The notes: generated from the letters alone by a model not told the origin. A stretch of 64,000 nt of DNA from an uncultured Prevotella sp. (GCF_900549175.1 NZ_URNN01000001.1:1-64000); one strand, 5' to 3'; shown: positions 27,351 through 36,858, counted from the stretch's first letter. Numbers and translations: made by a program.

Positions 27351-28034
27351 ATGAGATATTATATTTCTTTTGTCATGATAATGTTGGTGTCATCCTTTGC
27401 GGGAGTACGGGCGCAGAACGATCCTACTCTTGCAGGGATGATTCTGCTATATACCAACAAGGCGGAAAAGGAGCTGAAGAACCAGGAGAAAGTGATGCTG
27501 CTACAGTCCACAGGCCATATCTGGACGAAGGAAGAGGTGGAAGCCACCACCGACCTGCAGCGGGAGTTCAACAACTATCTGGACTCCTTCCGCTCCATTG
27601 TATGCTATGCCGCACAGATATACGGTTTCTATCACGAGATAACACAGCTCACAGACAACATGGGCGGTCTTGTCAGACAGCTTGATGCCCATCCTGCCAA
27701 CGGGCTTGCCGTAGCCCTGTCCACCAAGCGCAACAGGATATACCGTGAGCTGATCATGAACAGCATCGAGATTGTAAATGACATCCGCACAGTGTGTCTT
27801 TCCGGCAACAAGATGACCGAGAAGGAGCGCATGGAGATAGTCTTCGGCATCCGCCCCAAACTGAAGACGATGAACAGACAGCTGAAACGCCTGACCAGGG
27901 CGGTGAAATACACCACCATGGGCGACATCTGGCTGGAGATAGACGAAGGGGCACGTCCTGCCAAGGCCAATAAGGCAGAGATAGTGGCAGCGGCAAAGAG
28001 ACGTTGGAAACAGGTAAGCAAAAATGTCAAGTGA
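27351..28034 (+). CDS. Secreted helical transfer protein, VirB5-sized paralogue 2
   Basis: The 227-residue protein has a signal peptide (residues 1 to about 21, ending GVRAQ) and a helical mature part. Its ending, VKYTTMGDIWLEIDEG with a final RRWKQ, parallels the previous protein (IRYYTMTDVWNRV, then a final GRWRR). A duplicated secreted pair in an operon with wall hydrolases fits surface or periplasmic parts of the transfer channel. The gap to paralogue 1 is only 24 bases. A copy of the dispersed repeat follows its stop. Confidence 0.55.
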   Translation: MRYYISFVMIMLVSSFAGVRAQNDPTLAGMILLYTNKAEKELKNQEKVMLLQSTGHIWTKEEVEATTDLQREFNNYLDSFRSIVCYAAQIYGFYHEITQLTDNMGGLVRQLDAHPANGLAVALSTKRNRIYRELIMNSIEIVNDIRTVCLSGNKMTEKERMEIVFGIRPKLKTMNRQLKRLTRAVKYTTMGDIWLEIDEGARPAKANKAEIVAAAKRRWKQVSKNVK

Positions 28035-28035
28035 T

Positions 28036-28104
28036 GGAGCAGCGAGAGCTGAGCTTGTTCGAGCTATGCCGAGTCGTGACAGAAGAAGACGAAGTCAAAC
28101 CATA
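28036..28104 (+). repeat. Dispersed GC-rich repeat, copy R2
   Basis: This is the best-formed copy. It starts GGAGCAGCGAGAGC, then has the 19-mer GAGCTATGCCGAGTCGTGA (28061-28079), then a GAAGACGAAGTCAA tail. It fills the space between two operon genes. Confidence 0.7.
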
Positions 28105-28116
28105 AAATGAGAGAAA

Positions 28117-28776
28117 ATGGGATTCTGGAGTTCACTATTAAAATATGGCGGTAAGGCTGCGCGGGGGACCGGGCACGTCCTCGGAACGACCAGCCGTACA
28201 GTGGGCAGTGCCGCACTGCACCCACAGCGCACCCTCACAGGCGCAGGAAGAGCCATGAAGACCGCAGCAGCAGGCGGTGCTGTAGGCTATGTCGCATGGG
28301 AGAAACTGACCACGGACAAGAGCGTGGCCCGCATTGTGGGCGATGCCGTCATCGGCGAGAGTGCCACCGACACCGTCGCGCAGACGGCGGATGATGTACG
28401 GGAACTGAAGGACAAGGCAGGGGAAGCCGTTGATGCGGTGAACAATGCCGCAAATAGCGTTGACAACAAGTTCAGCGGTATCAGCGATTTCTTCAGGAAC
28501 ATGTTCGGAGGAGGTGGCGGTGACATGATCGGCAATTTCTTCGGGAACATCGGCCGGGGCAACGTGTCGGGGCTGAGCATCGTGGGACTGGTGGCAGCCG
28601 CCTTCATGGTATTCGGGCGCTTCGGCTGGATGAGCAAGATAGCCGGTGCGCTGCTGGGCATGATGATTATCGGCAACAACTCCAGAGTGTCTCAGGCATT
28701 ACCCAACGGCGGCACCTCTTCCAACGGTCAGTCCCTTACCGAAACGGAGTCACAAGGCAGAGGAATGAGAAGATAA
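28117..28776 (+). CDS. Glycine-rich membrane protein of unknown function
   Basis: The 219-residue protein has a basic, glycine-rich N-terminus, an amphipathic middle with regularly placed aspartates (TVAQTADDVRELKDKAGEAV), and a strongly hydrophobic segment near 150-190 (about two helices). A polar tail follows. I do not recognise a family. The shape (soluble coil plus C-terminal membrane anchor) and the position between secreted transfer proteins and a peptidoglycan hydrolase suggest an inner-membrane part of the transfer machine. Confidence 0.5.
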   Translation: MGFWSSLLKYGGKAARGTGHVLGTTSRTVGSAALHPQRTLTGAGRAMKTAAAGGAVGYVAWEKLTTDKSVARIVGDAVIGESATDTVAQTADDVRELKDKAGEAVDAVNNAANSVDNKFSGISDFFRNMFGGGGGDMIGNFFGNIGRGNVSGLSIVGLVAAAFMVFGRFGWMSKIAGALLGMMIIGNNSRVSQALPNGGTSSNGQSLTETESQGRGMRR

Positions 28777-28803
28777 GCAGAAAATACTATAAATTGAAAA
28801 TTC

Positions 28804-29634
28804 ATGAAATATACGGAACAGATGATACTGCGCTCACCGAGCGGCTATTGTATGCCTTTTGAGGAGCCTCAGAAACAAGACGTGCAGATGTCCCTGGGCT
28901 ATGGAGAGCAGAGGCATCCTGCCACAGGGGAAACCTTCTTCCATCACGGTATCGACTTCAATGTGAACCACTACCTTTTGGCGGCCGTGGCATCAGGTAC
29001 GGTGTCTGCCGTCGGGTCGGATGCCACGCACGGCATCTATCAGACCATCCGCTATGGCAAGTACGAGGTGACATACAGGCATCTCTCCAATGTCTTCGCC
29101 AACTTTTCCCAAAGCGTGAAAGCCGGACAGACCGTTGCCGTCAGCGGAGACCTGCTACATATGGAAGTGAGGTTCGACGGTGAGGAAATCAATCCTTTGG
29201 AGTTCCTCACCATGCTCTACGGCAATATCAAGGCATTGGAGCATAACGCAATGATAGGTGCGGACGGGAATGAGGCTTTGAACATGACCGTCCCGTCTCC
29301 CTACGACACAGACAGGCAGGAGATTGAGACCCTGATGCTCCGTTTCCTGCCCTCCTACTTTGAGGACCTGCAGCAGGGAGCATACAGTATTCCGGAGCAT
29401 ACCGAACAGTCATTACGCAACATCTTCTCCTTGGGTGCCGGCAAGCACTACTTCTACGAGACCATGCCGAGCATGTCCAATCCTCTGGGTATCGGTATGC
29501 GCAGTATGCCGTTGGCGGCCAAGGTGCAGAACCTGCTGATAGCCGACTTCCTCAACTACCTTGCCATGCGCCATCAGGTCTATCTGTCCACCATGGACGA
29601 CGTTCTAAAAAAAAACTCCATGAGCAAGCCCTGA
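28804..29634 (+). CDS. M23-family peptidase, ends at an A9 slippery site
   Basis: The zero frame encodes 276 residues. The M23 domain lies near 30-140 and keeps HHGIDFN (H-x-x-x-D) and the final LLHMEVRF (H-x-E in place of H-x-H). There is no signal peptide, so export, if any, needs another route. The reading frame crosses nine adenines (29607-29615) in the form A-AAA-AAC and then stops after 6 codons. The -1 frame stays open for another 107 codons. A -1 shift would give a protein of about 378 residues. See the next entry. Confidence 0.7.
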   Translation: MKYTEQMILRSPSGYCMPFEEPQKQDVQMSLGYGEQRHPATGETFFHHGIDFNVNHYLLAAVASGTVSAVGSDATHGIYQTIRYGKYEVTYRHLSNVFANFSQSVKAGQTVAVSGDLLHMEVRFDGEEINPLEFLTMLYGNIKALEHNAMIGADGNEALNMTVPSPYDTDRQEIETLMLRFLPSYFEDLQQGAYSIPEHTEQSLRNIFSLGAGKHYFYETMPSMSNPLGIGMRSMPLAAKVQNLLIADFLNYLAMRHQVYLSTMDDVLKKNSMSKP

Positions 29635-29939
29635 GTCATGACGGCATCATCGACCCGCTTGCGGATCTGGACGTGGACATCCAGAGCTTCGACATTCCGA
29701 GGATGGTAAGCGTCTATCCCGACCGTGCTGGAGTGCGGTGGTGGACGAAAGCCTGGTTCAACGGCAAGGAGGATGGAGAACCGTCCGTAGAGATAGATGA
29801 GCGTATGGCAGTGCAGTTCATCCACAATATGGTGAACAAGGATGAGTGGCTGGAGGAGCATTACCCCAGACAGATGGAAATCTACCACAATGCCATCGAG
29901 CAGACAGTAGAGCAGATATTGAAACAATATAATATATAA
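29616..29939 (+). CDS. C-terminal continuation of the M23 peptidase in the -1 frame
   Basis: This frame has no good start: its first candidate is a GTG at 29673 with no ribosome site. It continues directly from the A9 run with LHEQALSHDGIIDPLADLDV and ends in a helical segment near NMVNKDEWLEEHYPRQMEIY. It most likely belongs to the same protein, reached by programmed -1 slippage at A-AAA-AAC or by an A10 allele of the run. A recent disabling deletion is the third option. The part after the run has no recognised domain. Confidence 0.55.
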   Translation, partial: LHEQALSHDGIIDPLADLDVDIQSFDIPRMVSVYPDRAGVRWWTKAWFNGKEDGEPSVEIDERMAVQFIHNMVNKDEWLEEHYPRQMEIYHNAIEQTVEQILKQYNI

Positions 29940-29952
29940 ATATCTAAAATGT

Positions 29953-31761
29953 ATGGCAGTTAAGAACAGTCAGCGGTTTGCAGAGATAGAGCGTCTTATG
30001 AGCGACTATTTCGGGTGTCACCTTGCCCCGGTTATGGGCAGGGTGCGGCAGGACCTGTCTCAAAAGCAGGCCGATGAGATGCGTGCCTATTCCAGCAGCG
30101 CGGCGGGCATCCTGCGCTCTATGGCAACAGCCGGAATGCCCGGCGATGACCCGTATGCCACGCTAAGAATCACAGGCGAATGGAACAGCAAGACCACCGA
30201 GGACTATCTGGCAATGTGCAGGAAATCCGTCATGGGCAACAAGGACATGCAGCGGGATCTTGCCGTGATGGCAGGGGAATGGCGCAAGGCCGTGGTGTCG
30301 GAGATTGGACGTGAGCGTTACGATACGCTCTCCAGACAGTTGGGATGTGATCTGGCATACGCATACATCGACCACCGCATGGAGCAACTGATGATTGACA
30401 GGATGGTGAAAGACCGTATGCCCAAATCCTCGGCCGACTATATCCTTCGCAAGGCGGCACAGACCAGCCTGTTCAGCCTGCCCTACGAACTGAACAAGTC
30501 ACCGCTTGCCGCCGAGATAGAAGCAAGAGGAGAAGCGGCCTATAAGCCCTCACGGACGGAAAAAGCCGTAGGATGGACAGTGGGAGCTTCAGCCGATGCC
30601 GTAGCGATGGGAGGTGTCAGCTCATGGGCAACATTCGCAAAATTTGTGGGCATTGATGTGATGCTCAATGCCGGAACGGAACATCTGAGCAGGAAGGTCA
30701 GCGAGCGTGAGGTCAGCGTGGAGGATTGTATCAGCAAGGGTGTTTGGGGAACGGACAGCAATGTCTTTTCCGCTTTCCGGAAGGAGGCCCAAGGCATCAG
30801 AAAACACGAGAACAGTTATATCAAGACCACCAATGCCCTTCTCAAAAATAAGATTCCCACGCAAAATTATATGCTTATGAATTGGATGAAACAGCCCGAA
30901 CAGACAAAGTTCCCGTGGAATAAGGGAACCTTCCTCGATCCCCATGCCGCCGATGCGGCACAGCGCAAGGGCAAATACAAGGATGTGCCCATGATTGTGG
31001 CACCAGGTAAGGAAGATGAATATCTGGATATAAAGGCACGGCAAGAAGCCGGAGTAAAGAATGAGAAAAAGGCGCAGGAAAAGCCACAGGACATACCGCA
31101 AGAAAGGCAGGAGCAGAATACAGGAACGTCCACACAACCGGAAGACTCCCCTGTGCAGACCAACGAAAGCGGTTGGGACGGGCTACTGCAGAGTTTCGGG
31201 TTGAATGGCTTTTCAGACATCGGCAAGAATCTTGGCTATGTGCTTGCCATGCTTCCCGATGTGCTTGTCGGGCTGTTCACAGGCAAGACAAAATCACTGA
31301 ATTTGGATAACAGCCTGCTTCCGCTGGCCGCCATTGCCGCAGGAATATTCGTGAAGAACCCTATTCTCAAGATAATGCTGATGGGCATGGGCGGAGCCAA
31401 CCTGCTGAACAAGACCGGGCATGAGGTGCTGGACAGAAAACAGCATGAAGGCATCGCTTCACCTGCCACAAATAATGCAAGCCACAACGTACAGTACCGC
31501 CAATATCCCGACGAGCCGCTCAACCCGCGTATCAGCACCCCTATGCTGCAAGGACGGTGCCTTGTCGCCAGTATAGACAATGTGCCCTGTACCATCCAGT
31601 TGCCCGACAGCGTAATTGGGGCCTACCAGTCTGGCGCATTGCCGTTGAACACCCTTGCCAATGCCATACTTGCGAAGAACGACCAGATGCGGCAGGTGGC
31701 AGCGGCACAATATGAGGAGAATGCCCGTGAGGCGGTTGCAAGACCAAGAGGAATACAATAA
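29953..31761 (+). CDS. Large mobile-element protein with internal hydrophobic segments
   Basis: The 602-residue protein begins with a helical soluble region (1-190) and has a weakly hydrophobic small-residue stretch near 203-240. A charged, glutamine-rich linker lies near 355-395, and a hydrophobic pair of helices near 450-485 (LLPLAAIAAGIFVKNPILKI). The tail near 515-560 (LNPRISTPMLQGRCLVASID) has a strand pattern seen in DUF3945-like tails. I cannot assign a function. It lies 13 bases after the M23 frame and 19 bases before the ArdC-like/MutS-I gene, inside the transfer operon. Confidence 0.55.
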   Translation: MAVKNSQRFAEIERLMSDYFGCHLAPVMGRVRQDLSQKQADEMRAYSSSAAGILRSMATAGMPGDDPYATLRITGEWNSKTTEDYLAMCRKSVMGNKDMQRDLAVMAGEWRKAVVSEIGRERYDTLSRQLGCDLAYAYIDHRMEQLMIDRMVKDRMPKSSADYILRKAAQTSLFSLPYELNKSPLAAEIEARGEAAYKPSRTEKAVGWTVGASADAVAMGGVSSWATFAKFVGIDVMLNAGTEHLSRKVSEREVSVEDCISKGVWGTDSNVFSAFRKEAQGIRKHENSYIKTTNALLKNKIPTQNYMLMNWMKQPEQTKFPWNKGTFLDPHAADAAQRKGKYKDVPMIVAPGKEDEYLDIKARQEAGVKNEKKAQEKPQDIPQERQEQNTGTSTQPEDSPVQTNESGWDGLLQSFGLNGFSDIGKNLGYVLAMLPDVLVGLFTGKTKSLNLDNSLLPLAAIAAGIFVKNPILKIMLMGMGGANLLNKTGHEVLDRKQHEGIASPATNNASHNVQYRQYPDEPLNPRISTPMLQGRCLVASIDNVPCTIQLPDSVIGAYQSGALPLNTLANAILAKNDQMRQVAAAQYEENAREAVARPRGIQ

Positions 31762-31780
31762 TCAAAAGAATTAAGTATAT

Positions 31781-34294
31781 ATGAAAGACAAGACAGAACA
31801 GAACGAACAGCAGGAGCAGAATACCAAAGGCCAAATTGAGAAAAGGGCTACCGACAAGCAGGTGGAGTTGCTCAATGAGGCACTGACGACTGCCGTGGAT
31901 GCAGGCGGCCATTGGCTGAACGCCAGCGGAAAATTGTACCCGAAGCTCTACCCGAAAGGCTTTGCGGTCAGTCCGTTCAATGCCGTTATCCTTGCCCTCG
32001 ACTCCGATGCGAAAGGCTGCAAGACCAATCTCTTCACACTCTTCTCGGAAGCCAAGGCACGCGGAGAGAGTGTGAGGGAGCATGAGAAGGGCGTACCGTT
32101 CCTTTACTACAACTGGAACAAGTATGTGAACCGCAACAATCCGGACGATGTAATCTCCAGAGAGGCATATACGGAATTGCCGGAACAGGACAAACTACAG
32201 TACAAGGGAGTGAAGAACAGGGAGACCAGAATGCTTTTCAATATCGACCAGACGCTCCTGCCCATGTCCAACGAGACAGACTACAACATCGCATTGAGAA
32301 AGAACGGCAATATCGAGGAGCGTGGCTATGGTTCCAAGGAGGACAAACAGCTGCACGGCCATGTCAACGCATTTCTTCAGAAGATGAAGGACAACCTTGT
32401 CGCTGTACGGCAGGACGGTACGGGAGTCGCCCATTATGACACGGAGAAGGACGTTATCTACCTGCCACGTCAGCGTGACTTCGAGCATTACAACGACTAT
32501 GTACAGGAGATGATGCGCCAGCTGGTGTCCGCTACCGGCCATCAGCAGCGCCTGGCACGTGAGGGTATGGTCATGAAGAACGGAGTGGCTCCGTCGGAGG
32601 ATGCCGTCAGAAAGGAGCGTCTCATAACCGAAATCGCCTCCGGGGTGAAGATGCTGGAACTGGGATTGCCCGCACGTCTGTCAAAGGACAGTCTCGGCAT
32701 GGTGGACTATTGGACGAGGGAACTCAAGGAAGACCCTCGCCTGATTGATGCCGTAGAGAGTGAGGTGAACGGTGCGCTGAATGTGCTGAAGAAAGCGGAA
32801 CAGGATGAGAAGGTGGAGTATGCCACCAACCAGAATCAAAGGGAGACTGCACGGATACAGGAACAGATGCCCGGACACTTCTTTGTGTCGGACGAGATCA
32901 GACAGCATCCCAGCGAGGAACGGAGAACTGTGGTCATCGTAAGGGATGCAGAAGGCAAGGCCGCAGACGTGGTATTGCCACAAGGGGCTTCGCTGGAGGT
33001 GAACAACGAGATAAAGGGCATGAACAAACAACGTTTCACCAGTGCCCTGCAGAAGGAAGGCTATGACACCGTGCGTTTCTACAATCCCGACGGAGCATTG
33101 GGTTTCCGTCCGGACGACAGCTATTTCGCCGACAAGAAGATAACCGTGTCACGACTGAGAAACTGGTCGATAGAGGATCTGTCCTCCCTGGATGCCACAG
33201 AAGCTGTGAGCCACAGCAGGGACATCGGCTTTGACAGCGTGCAGATGGTGAAGGACGACAAGGAACGGTGGGCACTGTACATCAAGCCGGAGGGCAGGGA
33301 CGGCTTTGCCGTCTATCCCGACAAGGGTGACCTCAACCAGTTCTTCACCACCTTGAAGCAGTCGATGGACAATATCGAGAACGTGCGTGTGGAGCTGGCG
33401 CAGAAATACTATGCCATGGCAGAGGCAAAACCCGATATGAAGGTTGACATCTTCGGCGCCACGGACAAGGAGGTTGACCTGAACCGTATTCAGCGTGTCG
33501 CCGTGTTCCGTGCCAAGTCTGGAGCCTGCCTGTGCGCAGCCACCATCGACGGCAGGAAGATGCAGCCGAGAAGCGTCAGCCCCTCCCAATGGCAGCGTCT
33601 GTGGGTGGCTCCAGACAGGGAATCCTACAAGCAAAATCTTGCAGCCTCGCTGTTTGCCGATGTATTGCAAAAGGACAATGCCGTAGAACAGACCCGGCAG
33701 GAAAAGCAGGAGGAGGCGACAGAGAACAGACAGGCGGAGACGGCTACTGTCGGGAAGCATGAAGAACAGATGCAGGAGGGTCTGCATGAGGACAGTCAGG
33801 CTGAGGAAAAGGAGAAGAGCAGGAAAAAGGAAGAGGCGGATAAAGAGCAGAAGGAACAGGAAGAGAAGAAAGAGGAAAAGGCAGTAAAAGCCGCTGTCTC
33901 ACCTCTCGTCAGGCAGTATCTTGACCTGAAGAGAAAACATCCTGACGCAGTCCTTCTTTTCCGTTGCGGCGATTTCTACGAGACCTATAAGGAGGATGCA
34001 GTCAAGGCATCCAATATTCTCGGCATCACCCTGACGAAGAGTACAAGCCGCAAGGATGACGAGGGCAAGCCGCTTGCAATGGCTGGCTTTCCTTATCATG
34101 CATTGGATACATACCTTCCCAAATTGATTAGGGCCGGTGAACGTGTCGCCATCTGTGACCAGCTGGAGGATCCGAGACAAAAGACCTTGGCTAAGAGAGG
34201 TGCCGGTGAAACGGTCTCGCCTGTGAACAAGGCAGAAAATGCCGTTTCATCTGAGAATAAGACAGAAGAACAACATTCAGGACTGAGGAGATAG
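31781..34294 (+). CDS. ArdC-like N-terminal domain, degenerate zincin and MutS domain I fusion
   Basis: Residues about 20-140 of this 837-residue protein resemble the ArdC N-terminal (ssDNA-binding) domain, with [15 protein letters not shown] and NKYVNRNN stretches. The following region aligns with the ArdC metalloprotease, but its HExxH is lost ([14 protein letters not shown] near 248). A charged repeat-rich linker (about 640-700) leads to a MutS domain I near 705-805. That domain has [10 protein letters not shown], which keeps the F-x-E mismatch-contact motif, and [17 protein letters not shown]. No MutS ATPase follows. The protein may bind incoming single-stranded or mismatched DNA. Activity is inferred from domains only. 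Confidence 0.75.
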   Translation: MKDKTEQNEQQEQNTKGQIEKRATDKQVELLNEALTTAVDAGGHWLNASGKLYPKLYPKGFAVSPFNAVILALDSDAKGCKTNLFTLFSEAKARGESVREHEKGVPFLYYNWNKYVNRNNPDDVISREAYTELPEQDKLQYKGVKNRETRMLFNIDQTLLPMSNETDYNIALRKNGNIEERGYGSKEDKQLHGHVNAFLQKMKDNLVAVRQDGTGVAHYDTEKDVIYLPRQRDFEHYNDYVQEMMRQLVSATGHQQRLAREGMVMKNGVAPSEDAVRKERLITEIASGVKMLELGLPARLSKDSLGMVDYWTRELKEDPRLIDAVESEVNGALNVLKKAEQDEKVEYATNQNQRETARIQEQMPGHFFVSDEIRQHPSEERRTVVIVRDAEGKAADVVLPQGASLEVNNEIKGMNKQRFTSALQKEGYDTVRFYNPDGALGFRPDDSYFADKKITVSRLRNWSIEDLSSLDATEAVSHSRDIGFDSVQMVKDDKERWALYIKPEGRDGFAVYPDKGDLNQFFTTLKQSMDNIENVRVELAQKYYAMAEAKPDMKVDIFGATDKEVDLNRIQRVAVFRAKSGACLCAATIDGRKMQPRSVSPSQWQRLWVAPDRESYKQNLAASLFADVLQKDNAVEQTRQEKQEEATENRQAETATVGKHEEQMQEGLHEDSQAEEKEKSRKKEEADKEQKEQEEKKEEKAVKAAVSPLVRQYLDLKRKHPDAVLLFRCGDFYETYKEDAVKASNILGITLTKSTSRKDDEGKPLAMAGFPYHALDTYLPKLIRAGERVAICDQLEDPRQKTLAKRGAGETVSPVNKAENAVSSENKTEEQHSGLRR

Positions 34295-34298
34295 ACGT

Positions 34299-35855
34299 AT
34301 GGGAAAGAACGCTGAGTATGCCGCACAATATGCGGAGGAGGCCAAGGAGCAGATGCGGAGGTATGGCATACCCGCCTCCGTCATCCTTGCACAGGGAATA
34401 CTGGAGAGCAGCAACGGCCAGAGCGAGCTGTCACGCAACTGCAACAACCATTTCGGTATCAAGGCAACCGCGTCATGGCTGAAAAACGGCGGCGAGTATG
34501 CGCTTTATACCGATGACAAGCCTAACGAGAAGTTCTGCAAGTATAGGACTGTGGGCGACAGTTATGAGCATCATTCTCAATTTCTGAAGAACAACAGCCG
34601 GTATGCCCGGTGCTTTGATCTTTCCCCTGATGATTACAGGGGATGGACACGGGGCATAGAGAAAGCGGGATATGCCACGGGCGGCGGTTATGCGGCGAGT
34701 CTGCAACGCATCATCGAGGCCAACGGACTGGACCGTTATGACAAGGAGGTGATGCTGGAGATGAAGGCCGAGGGACGGACGTTTGGAGTGGATGGCAATC
34801 CCCGTGGGGAGACACCCGCGTCTGACGTATCGCAGTCCGTTGAGTATTCATTTCCCGTAAAGCGGGAGGAGTTTCTCTTTGTCACCTCCCCTTTCGGCTA
34901 TCGTCAGGACCCGATGGACACGTCCAGGCAGCAGATGCACAAAGGCATTGACATAAAGACAAGCCATGATGCGGTGCTGGCTACGGAAAACGGCGGCAAG
35001 GTAGTGGCGGTAAACCATAATGCCAACACGGCTGGCGGCAAGTCCGTAACAGTGGAATACACACGTGAGGACGGCGGTAAGGTGCAATGCTCATACCTGC
35101 ATCTGTCCGACATATCCGCAAAGGTCGGAGATACCGTCAATGCCGGACAGAAGTTGGGCGTTTCGGGGAATACCGGCACACGGACTACAGGCGAGCACCT
35201 GCATTTTGGTGTAAAGGCTGTTGCCGATGACGGAACGAGACGTGACATGGATCCTGCCGCTTATCTGGCAGAGATAGGCCAAAAGGGCAACATCAAGCTT
35301 CAGGCATTGCACAATGGCAACGATTTGCTGGCGAAATACAAGAGCGATATGCCGCAAGAACAGAATACTTCATCTGAGGGCTGGATGAAGAAGCTGCTTT
35401 CTTCTGAAGACAGCGGTGTGGGCATATCTGGCACCAATGACCCGATACTGGATATGGCGATGACGACTTTCATGTCGCTGATGATGCTGGCGGCACAGAT
35501 AGACAGCCGGGACGAGGAACGGCAAAAGGGACTTATTTCAGCGATGGCTGCCGGCAGAACGGTGGATTTGACTCCGCTCATTCCGGGCATGAGACAATGC
35601 GCCCTGTCTGTGGGTGAGAATGGCAGGACTATCCTTCAGGCAGACAATGGCACAGTGAGAATAAACCGTGAGCTGACATCCTCGGAGATGAACCGCTTGG
35701 CATTGGTGCTGGGGCAGGAGAACTTGCCGGAGGAAAGCAGGCGAATGAAAATTGCGGGGATGGTGACAGGCATCATCGCCACACAGCAGGCCTCGCAGAA
35801 CTTCGAGCAAGGGATGGAGGCTGAGAGCCAACAACAAAATCTACAACGTAAATGA
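34299..35855 (+). CDS. Bifunctional wall hydrolase: glucosaminidase plus M23 peptidase
   Basis: The 518-residue protein starts with a FlgJ/LytG-type glucosaminidase domain (about residues 5-150, with PASVILAQGILESSNGQSEL carrying the catalytic glutamate and the HFGIKA motif). An M23 domain follows (about 190-330, with HKGIDIK and HLHFGVK metal ligands). The C-terminal 170 residues are helical with a short hydrophobic segment near 385. Together they would cut both glycan strands and peptide links, as VirB1-like transfer hydrolases do. There is no signal peptide, so secretion through the transfer system is possible. The start lies 5 bases after the previous stop. Confidence 0.85.
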   Translation: MGKNAEYAAQYAEEAKEQMRRYGIPASVILAQGILESSNGQSELSRNCNNHFGIKATASWLKNGGEYALYTDDKPNEKFCKYRTVGDSYEHHSQFLKNNSRYARCFDLSPDDYRGWTRGIEKAGYATGGGYAASLQRIIEANGLDRYDKEVMLEMKAEGRTFGVDGNPRGETPASDVSQSVEYSFPVKREEFLFVTSPFGYRQDPMDTSRQQMHKGIDIKTSHDAVLATENGGKVVAVNHNANTAGGKSVTVEYTREDGGKVQCSYLHLSDISAKVGDTVNAGQKLGVSGNTGTRTTGEHLHFGVKAVADDGTRRDMDPAAYLAEIGQKGNIKLQALHNGNDLLAKYKSDMPQEQNTSSEGWMKKLLSSEDSGVGISGTNDPILDMAMTTFMSLMMLAAQIDSRDEERQKGLISAMAAGRTVDLTPLIPGMRQCALSVGENGRTILQADNGTVRINRELTSSEMNRLALVLGQENLPEESRRMKIAGMVTGIIATQQASQNFEQGMEAESQQQNLQRK

Positions 35856-36034
35856 AAAGAATCTTGAACGGCATTGGCAAGGTTGCATTTGTACTTGCCT
35901 TAGTAACGGGACATTATTTGTTCTGGCGGTGGGCGGTTGGTGAGACATTCTCCATTGTCTATACGGCCATACAGATACTGATTGCCTTATGGGTAATTTA
36001 CGAACTGATACGTGCCCCTGTAATTGATGACTGA
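35852..36034 (+). CDS. Small two-helix membrane protein
   Basis: The 60-residue protein has two hydrophobic segments, about 10-28 (VAFVLALVTGHYLFWRWAV) and 34-54 (FSIVYTAIQILIALWVIYEL). Its ATG overlaps the stop of the wall hydrolase gene (ATGA), so translation is coupled. A small membrane protein next to a bifunctional hydrolase could hold, export or restrain the enzyme, like a holin or an immunity protein. This is inferred only from position and topology. Confidence 0.6.
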   Translation: MKRILNGIGKVAFVLALVTGHYLFWRWAVGETFSIVYTAIQILIALWVIYELIRAPVIDD

Positions 36035-36052
36035 AAGGGATAGACATTGCAG

Positions 36053-36115
36053 GTACATTGGCTTCGCAGATGTTTTCTCGCCATGGCAATGATTGAACAG
36101 GTTCATCATTGCTCG
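36053..36115 (-). repeat. Dispersed GC-rich repeat, diverged copy R6
   Basis: Read on the minus strand it ends with GCGAAGCCAATGTACC, close to the flank of copy R4 (GCGAAGCCAATGTGCC), and keeps a GAGCA...TGTTC...GCC pattern. It is more diverged than the others. Confidence 0.4.
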
Positions 36116-36177
36116 TCCGGCTTAACGGAAACATTCCACTTGGACACTGGAAATTATAACCCAAAACGTATCAAGCA

Positions 36178-36858
36178 ATGATTAAATGTAATGTAACAGT
36201 ATGCGGAACGGTCAGCAAGACAGCGACCTGCCGCACGAACAAGGAAGGCAAGCCGTTCGTGAGCTTTGCCGTGAATGTGGTGATTCCTGCAAAGAACGGG
36301 ATAAACAAGACAGTCGAGGTGTCGGTCATCAAGGACGGGACACTGACGGAAATGGGCGGCTGTAATGTGGGCAGCCGTATTGAGGTTACGGGAGTGCTCA
36401 CACCAAGGAAACGCGGTGATGCCATGTACTTCAACCTGTCGGCCGACAACATCAATGACAATCCTGCCGAGGTACAGGACTGTATCAAGGGGGATATGGA
36501 GTTCCGTGGCAAGACCGGCAAAAACATCGTGGAGAAGCAGGACAAGAATGGAGTGCCGTTCATCAAGTTCTCCGGTTTCTCTGCCGAGAAGGTACAGGAT
36601 GGCTTTGAGTACATCTGGGTCAGCTTCTTCCTGTTTGACGGCAAGCGTGAGGAATGGCTGCAGCCGGGTGTGAAGGCAAGCATCAAGGGTGCCTTGTCTC
36701 TTTCCGTGTTCAATGACAAGCTGGACTTCTCCTGCCGTATCTCAGAGATGAGCGAGTATGTGCCACAACCGAACGAGCAGCGAGAGCAGAGAGGAGCAGG
36801 CTCCGTCTATGCCGAGTCGCAAGGGAGGAAGACCGAAGGTCAAACATATAACGGATGA
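36178..36858 (+). CDS. Tandem OB-fold single-strand DNA-binding-like protein
   Basis: The 226-residue protein seems to have two OB-fold halves. The first (about 1-105) begins MIKCNVTVCGTVSKTATCRT and has KPFVSFAVNVVIP and SRIEVTGVLTPR strands. The second (about 110-200) has VPFIKFSGFSA and KASIKGALSLSVF. This resembles SSB-like proteins of Bacteroidales elements, which protect or organise ssDNA in transfer. The C-terminal 25 residues come from a copy of the dispersed GC-rich repeat that runs in frame. The gene shares an ATGA overlap with the ArdC gene. Confidence 0.65.
   Translation: MIKCNVTVCGTVSKTATCRTNKEGKPFVSFAVNVVIPAKNGINKTVEVSVIKDGTLTEMGGCNVGSRIEVTGVLTPRKRGDAMYFNLSADNINDNPAEVQDCIKGDMEFRGKTGKNIVEKQDKNGVPFIKFSGFSAEKVQDGFEYIWVSFFLFDGKREEWLQPGVKASIKGALSLSVFNDKLDFSCRISEMSEYVPQPNEQREQRGAGSVYAESQGRKTEGQTYNG
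36773..36845 (+). repeat. Dispersed GC-rich repeat, copy R3 (inside a coding region)
   Basis: It begins GAGCAGCGAGAGCAGAG, keeps the core CTATGCCGAGTCG (36807-36819) and ends in a GAAGACCGAAGGTCAAAC tail. It encodes the end of the OB-fold protein. Confidence 0.6.

Noticed and set aside
29673..29939. A separate gene starting at GTG 29673
   Set aside because: No ribosome site, and the same frame continues upstream to the A9 run, so continuation of the M23 gene is more likely.
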